A DNA stretch of 48,331 nucleotides from Microvirga arabica (GTDB taxonomy: Bacteria > Pseudomonadota > Alphaproteobacteria > Rhizobiales > Beijerinckiaceae), in the NCBI RefSeq assembly GCF_016811235.1, contig NZ_JAFBID010000045.1:1-48331 (forward strand), in the 5' to 3' direction. A model generated the notes under the pieces. That model searched no databases, was not told the origin of the DNA, and worked only from the letters and a program-made list of their open reading frames with translations. Position 1 is the stretch's first letter, and every line of letters starts with the position of its first letter. The translations under genes were made by a program, and so were the position numbers. This document shows positions 44,796 to 48,331 of the stretch, one piece after another.

Positions 44796-46121
44796 TCAGT
44801 GCCAGTCCTTGTCCGAACTCATCTGCATTGCGTCGGCCGCGTGCTTGATGTCGTCCAGATTGACGGGGTCGCTGAACGGATCGTCGTCGAGCTCCGTCAC
44901 CCGGTTCAGCCGCTTCTGCCAGCGCCGCAACTCGTCGATATAGGGCCCGTACGGCACGCGCTTGAGGCGCCCGTTCTCCTCCACCAGATCGCAGAGGCCG
45001 TTGTGCAGCCACTCCCCGGTGTGCCAGTCGGGCATGTCGACGGCGGGAAACAGGCACACCCCGTGCAGGTCGATGCCCTTGCGCACGGCAGCCAGCGATT
45101 CCTCGACGATGTCGCGCAGCCAGTCGGGCCGGCCTTCGCGCAGGCCGCTGGTCTCGCCCACAATCATCGGGCGGCGGTAGCGCTCCCACGCGAAGGTGAG
45201 CAGATCGCCAAGTGGGCGGATGCGCTCGTCATGCGGCTCCAGCGAAGCGTGCGGGCCGTTCTCGCGGTATTCCATCTGGCCAAACGAGTAGGCGTTCACT
45301 CCGACGATATCGAGCACCTCCGGCGAGCCGCCAAGCTCCGGGTGGCGCCGTCCGGCGATCACGTCCCAGGCGTAAAACGTGTCCGTAAAGGTTTCGTGCT
45401 CCGCCTCGTCCTTGAGGTCGGGCCGGTCGCGCGGCGCGACCACGAGAATGAGCGGATCGATGTGGACCATGCGCGCCTCGGGGTCGACTTCGCGGATCGC
45501 CTTCACGGCCGCGATATCAGCCCGGCACAGGGCGAGGCGCAGGCGCTGGCGGTCCTCGTCGGACTTGCGGAACGGCGCGGTCCAGCCCCATTCCCCACCC
45601 ATAAAGGCGAAGAAGGTGATCTCGTTGATCGGTGTGAAGAAATGCGGGCCGCGGATGCGCGGCGTCACGTATTCCGCCGCTGCCTTGGCATAAGCTGCGA
45701 AACGCTCGGTGAAGTCAGACGCAAAAGGATCGGCATCGTCGGGATAGCCGTAATGGCACAGGTCCCAGATCGGCAGGATCTGGTGGCGGTTCATGGCTGC
45801 GATGAACGGATCGAGCTCCGAGAAGTCGTAAGTGCCGCCTTTATCGACGAAGGGCCACGGAATGCCCTGGCGCGCCACCGCGATGCCGAGCGAACGCAGG
45901 AAAGCGTAATCCTCGTCCACATGCTCGCGATGCTGGGTCTCGGCCACGAGGTCCCGGCGGCCTTGATCCTTCCAGATGAAGGTGGAGCACTCGAACCCCG
46001 ACAGGAAGAAGGTGGGGAAGATGCCAGCATGAACAGCCGGGCGGCTCCCTGACGGTGACGGATCATGCAAGGCAGCATTCCTCCCGGTCCAAGCAGATGG
46101 GTTGAGTGCTTGCCTTATCAT
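44796..46121 (-). CDS. Clan GH-A glycosidase (beta-glucosidase/GH1-like)
   Basis: This protein of up to 441 residues has a TIM-barrel glycosidase fold. It shows an acid/base glutamate in FFTPINEITFF, a nucleophile in MIVGETSGLREG, and WDLCHYGYPDD and DIVGVNAYSFGQMEYR. These parallel the N-terminal domain of the fusion at 3206 (TPVNEP, AVTEAHHG, GLCHHG), so the two are probably distant relatives. It lacks a signal peptide. The start is uncertain: ATG 46121 has no ribosome site, whereas TTG 46070 has GGGAGG nine bases upstream. It is divergent from the HtrA-like protease. Substrate is unknown. Confidence 0.85.
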   Translation of the reverse strand: MIRQALNPSAWTGRNAALHDPSPSGSRPAVHAGIFPTFFLSGFECSTFIWKDQGRRDLVAETQHREHVDEDYAFLRSLGIAVARQGIPWPFVDKGGTYDFSELDPFIAAMNRHQILPIWDLCHYGYPDDADPFASDFTERFAAYAKAAAEYVTPRIRGPHFFTPINEITFFAFMGGEWGWTAPFRKSDEDRQRLRLALCRADIAAVKAIREVDPEARMVHIDPLILVVAPRDRPDLKDEAEHETFTDTFYAWDVIAGRRHPELGGSPEVLDIVGVNAYSFGQMEYRENGPHASLEPHDERIRPLGDLLTFAWERYRRPMIVGETSGLREGRPDWLRDIVEESLAAVRKGIDLHGVCLFPAVDMPDWHTGEWLHNGLCDLVEENGRLKRVPYGPYIDELRRWQKRLNRVTELDDDPFSDPVNLDDIKHAADAMQMSSDKDWH

Positions 46122-46197
46122 CAGACAAGCTCAACCTCAGCAGGGACAAGCGGATCGCGCTCGCGGGGTTCCTCCGACGGGTCGCAGCGATGTGAGA

Positions 46198-46222
46198 TGA
46201 ACTTCGTTCAAGCGTGTCCGTT
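46198..46222 (+). promoter_or_regulatory. Candidate EcfG-type promoter of the HtrA-like gene (one mismatch)
   Basis: TGAAC (46198-46202), 16 bases, CGTT (46219-46222), 32 bases before ATG 46255. Confidence 0.45.
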
Positions 46223-46254
46223 GTGAGAGGGATTGAACAGGCACAGGAGGCACA

Positions 46255-47373
46255 ATGCAGGACCGGACGACGCGAATCATCATGCTGGTCGTGGCGGTGC
46301 TGCTCGCGATCCTGGTGCTGCAACCTTACGTGAACACCTACTTCACGTCCGCCCGGGAGCCGCGACCCGTCGCGGCACGAGGCGATCTGGCGGAGTTCGA
46401 ACGCACGACGATCCGGGTGTTCGAGACCGTAGCGCCCTCCGTGGTGCAGGTGGTGAGCCTGTCCGGGCGCCGGGCAGGGCAGGGACGCACGACCGAGGCT
46501 GAGCAGTCAGGCTCGGGAACCGGCTTCGTTTGGGATGCAGCCGGTCATATCGTGACGAACGACCACGTGGTGGAGAGCGGATCGTCCTTCGCCGTGCGTC
46601 TGGCTTCCGGCGAGGTGCGGCCGGCCGAGGTGGTCGGCCGCGCGCCGAACTATGACCTCGCGGTCCTGCGTCTCCAGCGTCAGGGCGCCCTGCCGGCGCC
46701 CCTCAACGTGGGAAGCTCCGCCGACCTGAAGGTGGGGCAGACGGCTTATGCCATCGGCAATCCGTTCGGCCTCGACCAGTCGCTCACCACAGGCGTCGTC
46801 AGCGCGCTCAAGCGCCGCCTGCCCACCAGCGGCGGGCGCGAAGTCGCCGACGTGATCCAGACGGATGCGGCGATCAACCCGGGCAATTCCGGCGGCCCAC
46901 TGCTCGATTCCGCCGGGCGGCTGATCGGCGTGAACACGGCCATCTATTCGCCCTCCGGCACCAGCGCGGGCATCGGCTTCGCCATTCCCGTCGACGTGGT
47001 GAACCGTGTGGTGCCGGAACTCATCCGCACCGGCCGCGTGCCGACGCCGGGGATCGGCATCCTCGCCGGCGACGAGACGCTTGCCGCTCAGCTTGGCGTG
47101 ACCGGCGTGGTCGTGGCGGACGTGGTGCCGGGCTCGCCGGCCGACCGGGCTGGGCTTCGCGGCGTGGATCCGCGCGCCGGCGTCGTCGGCGATGTGATCG
47201 TGGGCATCGAGGATGAGCCGGTGCGCCGGCTGTCGGACCTGACGGACAGGCTCGAACGGGTCGGCGTGGGCAACACGGTCAGGCTTCAGATCGTGCGCAA
47301 CAACCGGTCCGAGACCATCGAGGTCACTGTCATCGATGTGGAGCAGCAGGGGCCACGGTCGCGCAGACCCTGA
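46255..47373 (+). CDS. HtrA/DegP-like S1C serine protease with PDZ domain
   Basis: The 372-residue protease is anchored by one N-terminal membrane helix (IIMLVVAVLLAILVL, 8-22) with its catalytic part in the periplasm. The trypsin-like triad is visible: H104 (TNDHVV), D134 (NYDLAV) and S212 (GNSGGP). A single PDZ domain follows (about 270-360: VVADVVPGSPADRAGL). This matches DegS-like architecture more than soluble DegP. AGGAGG five bases before the ATG is a strong site. It is probably a protein quality control protease induced by stress. Confidence 0.93.
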   Translation: MQDRTTRIIMLVVAVLLAILVLQPYVNTYFTSAREPRPVAARGDLAEFERTTIRVFETVAPSVVQVVSLSGRRAGQGRTTEAEQSGSGTGFVWDAAGHIVTNDHVVESGSSFAVRLASGEVRPAEVVGRAPNYDLAVLRLQRQGALPAPLNVGSSADLKVGQTAYAIGNPFGLDQSLTTGVVSALKRRLPTSGGREVADVIQTDAAINPGNSGGPLLDSAGRLIGVNTAIYSPSGTSAGIGFAIPVDVVNRVVPELIRTGRVPTPGIGILAGDETLAAQLGVTGVVVADVVPGSPADRAGLRGVDPRAGVVGDVIVGIEDEPVRRLSDLTDRLERVGVGNTVRLQIVRNNRSETIEVTVIDVEQQGPRSRRP

Positions 47374-47417
47374 ACGACGTACAACCTTGGCAGGACAGGT
47401 TTTGTTTCATGGAAGGC

Positions 47418-47442
47418 GAAACCTTCTTGCAGCCGCGCCGTT
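47418..47442 (+). promoter_or_regulatory. Candidate EcfG-type promoter of the hibernation factor gene (one mismatch)
   Basis: GAAAC (47418-47422), 16 bases, CGTT (47439-47442), 31 bases before ATG 47474. One base of the -35 box differs from the consensus. Confidence 0.4.
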
Positions 47443-47473
47443 AGCCATCGAACCTTCACCCAAGGAGGAGCGA

Positions 47474-47914
47474 ATGGATCTCGAAGGCGCCGACAACAAC
47501 ATCCTGGTGCAAAGCTCGACTGTCGATCTGGGCGAAAACTTCCCCGAATATGCCAAAACGAACATCCGTCAGGTCGCCGGAAAATATTTCGGGCGGTTGA
47601 GCACGGCGTCCGTGCACGTCACCCGCGAGGGCATCACCTATCGCTGCACGGTCAACATGCAGATGGGCGCCCTCAAGATGATGAGCGGCGAGGCCAAGGA
47701 CAAGGATCTCTACACCGCCTTCCGGGCCGCCCTGCAGAAGACCGCCAAGCAGCTCCGCCGCATGAAGCGCGAACTGCGCGAGGACAAGGGCGAGCGCACC
47801 GACAAGGATAGGCTCCTGCGCGAAGGCGCCCGATCCCCCGCTCCGGACCGCGACATCGACGATGCCGGCCTGCCGATAAGCGACGAAGACGATTTCCGCG
47901 TCGCTGCGGAGTAA
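47474..47914 (+). CDS. Ribosome hibernation factor, HPF/RaiA-like
   Basis: The 146-residue protein has the HPF/sigma-54-modulation domain at about 10-105: VDLGENFPEYAKTNIRQVAGKYF, then TASVHVTREGITYRCTVNMQM and the basic helix AALQKTAKQLRRMKRELRED, which binds 16S rRNA in known members. It lacks the C-terminal dimerisation domain of long HPF and ends in an acidic tail instead. AAGGAGG before ATG 47474 fixes the start; an upstream in-frame ATG at 47336 lies inside the protease gene. Rhizobiales usually encode a long HPF as well, so this may be a second, stress-specific form (inference). Confidence 0.85.
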   Translation: MDLEGADNNILVQSSTVDLGENFPEYAKTNIRQVAGKYFGRLSTASVHVTREGITYRCTVNMQMGALKMMSGEAKDKDLYTAFRAALQKTAKQLRRMKRELREDKGERTDKDRLLREGARSPAPDRDIDDAGLPISDEDDFRVAAE

Positions 47915-47937
47915 TCTGAGACAACATCATGCTCGAT

Positions 47938-48020
47938 GTCATCCCCAGGCTTGGCCCGGGGATCCACGTCTTTTACCGCCGTTGAAGACGTGGATGGCCG
48001 CAACAAGTGCGGCCATGACG
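47938..48020. repeat. Long palindromic repeat, family D, copy 3
   Basis: GTCATCCCCAGGCTTGGCCCGGGGATCCACGTC and GACGTGGATGGCCGCAACAAGTGCGGCCATGACG form the two family D blocks. A family E copy follows after six bases. Confidence 0.85.
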
Positions 48021-48026
48021 GTGCAG

Positions 48027-48126
48027 GTGTCATCCCCGGCGAGCGGAGCGAGGGAAGGGGATCCACGATCAAGCGCGGAACTATGGATTCCCTTCCCCTC
48101 CGCTGCGCTCTGGCCGGGAATGACAC
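48027..48126. repeat. Long palindromic repeat, family E, copy 4
   Basis: It begins GTGTCATCCCCGGCGAGCGG and ends CTCTGGCCGGGAATGACAC, nearly identical in its core to the copy at 29065-29166. Confidence 0.85.
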
Positions 48127-48141
48127 TGTGTGCTGAAACAA

Positions 48142-48167
48142 AAAGGCCGGGCGAACTCCCGGCCTTT
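48142..48167 (-). terminator. Rho-independent terminator of clpB
   Basis: A perfect 10-bp stem AAAGGCCGGG (48142-48151) / CCCGGCCTTT (48158-48167) lies 20 bases past the clpB stop. On the minus strand it continues into TTGTTTCAG with an uninterrupted T-rich tail. Confidence 0.8.
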
Positions 48168-48187
48168 ATCGCTATTGCGCTCGTGTC

Positions 48188-48331
48188 TTAATTCAACCGC
48201 ACGCCCTGCGGCGGGCGCTCCGTGCCGCTCACCGTCACGTCGCCGATCATCAGGCCCATGGGGCCCGCATGCACCGGCACGGTCTCGCCGTCCTTGATCT
48301 CACCGGAGAGGATGAGCTCCGCCAGCGGATC
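48188..48331 (-). CDS. clpB: ATP-dependent chaperone ClpB, C-terminal end (partial)
   Basis: The last 47 codons of a gene that runs off the right edge read DPLAELILSGEIKDGETVPV and then end in GVRLN and TAA. The DPLAxxILSGEIKDG motif is diagnostic for the end of ClpB/Hsp100 disaggregases. ClpB works with DnaK to rescue aggregated proteins, which fits the neighbouring stress genes. The ATPase domains lie outside the window. Confidence 0.85.
   Translation of the reverse strand, partial: DPLAELILSGEIKDGETVPVHAGPMGLMIGDVTVSGTERPPQGVRLN

Noticed and set aside
46148..46172. EcfG-type promoter for the minus-strand glycosidase at 44796
   Set aside because: GGAAC is present on the minus strand, but the box 16 bases later is GCTT, two mismatches from CGTT.

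Overview
The window looks like chromosome of a GC-rich alphaproteobacterium of the order Hyphomicrobiales (Rhizobiales), most likely a Methylobacteriaceae/Microvirga-type organism. This rests on gene content and order: aroK-aroB-CorC divergent from a tiny membrane gene plus xerD, chorismate mutase-hisC-tyrC, ftsE-ftsX-ydcF-plsC, metX-metW, ndvA and a DUF2125 protein. It also rests on mosaic palindromic intergenic repeats and promoters of the alphaproteobacterial EcfG type. The genus is an inference. I saw no tRNA, rRNA, CRISPR array or prophage.

Layout. 1-190: the last codons of a probable IS5-like transposase, then two back-to-back palindromic repeats. 247-558: a polyhydroxyalkanoate-system protein. 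751-8249: a glycan cassette made of a glycosyltransferase, UDP-galactopyranose mutase and a GH1::RmlD fusion on the plus strand, with a GH2 glycosidase convergent to them. 8578-16930: a small membrane protein, a large MscS-type channel, a CAP-domain lipoprotein, a BacA-like ABC exporter, an NdvA-like cyclic glucan exporter and an epoxide-hydrolase-like enzyme. 17075-35281: housekeeping metabolism and cell division (CorC, AroB, AroK, XerD, MetW/MetX, chorismate mutase/HisC/TyrC, FtsE/FtsX, PlsC, Hpt, a cystathionine gamma-synthase family enzyme). 35497-43000: a Tat-exported cyclic nucleotide phosphodiesterase, small hypothetical genes, YihY, an EamA exporter and an orphan TRAP binding protein. 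43259-48331: a stress-type neighbourhood with a disordered protein, a DUF4142 protein, a clan-A glycosidase, an HtrA-like protease, a ribosome hibernation factor and the C-terminus of ClpB.

The most interesting signal is regulatory. Sites matching GGAAC-N16/17-CGTT, the known consensus of the alphaproteobacterial general stress sigma factor EcfG, lie at the right distance upstream of nine genes or operons. Three are exact (glycosyltransferase operon, the 96-aa membrane protein, the 204-aa disordered protein). Six differ by one base in the -35 box (GH2, 74-aa protein, 54-aa FPASDP protein, DUF4142, HtrA-like protease, hibernation factor). This suggests that the UDP-galactofuranose/GH1-RmlD/GH2 cassette and the 38-48 kb genes form one general-stress regulon. 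I propose the cassette as the candidate undescribed system: a stress-induced surface or storage glycan made with galactofuranose and remodelled by its own glycosidases.

Most convergent gene ends are separated by long imperfect palindromes of several families, often 80-140 bp, which probably act as bidirectional terminators and are likely mobile or once-mobile repeats.
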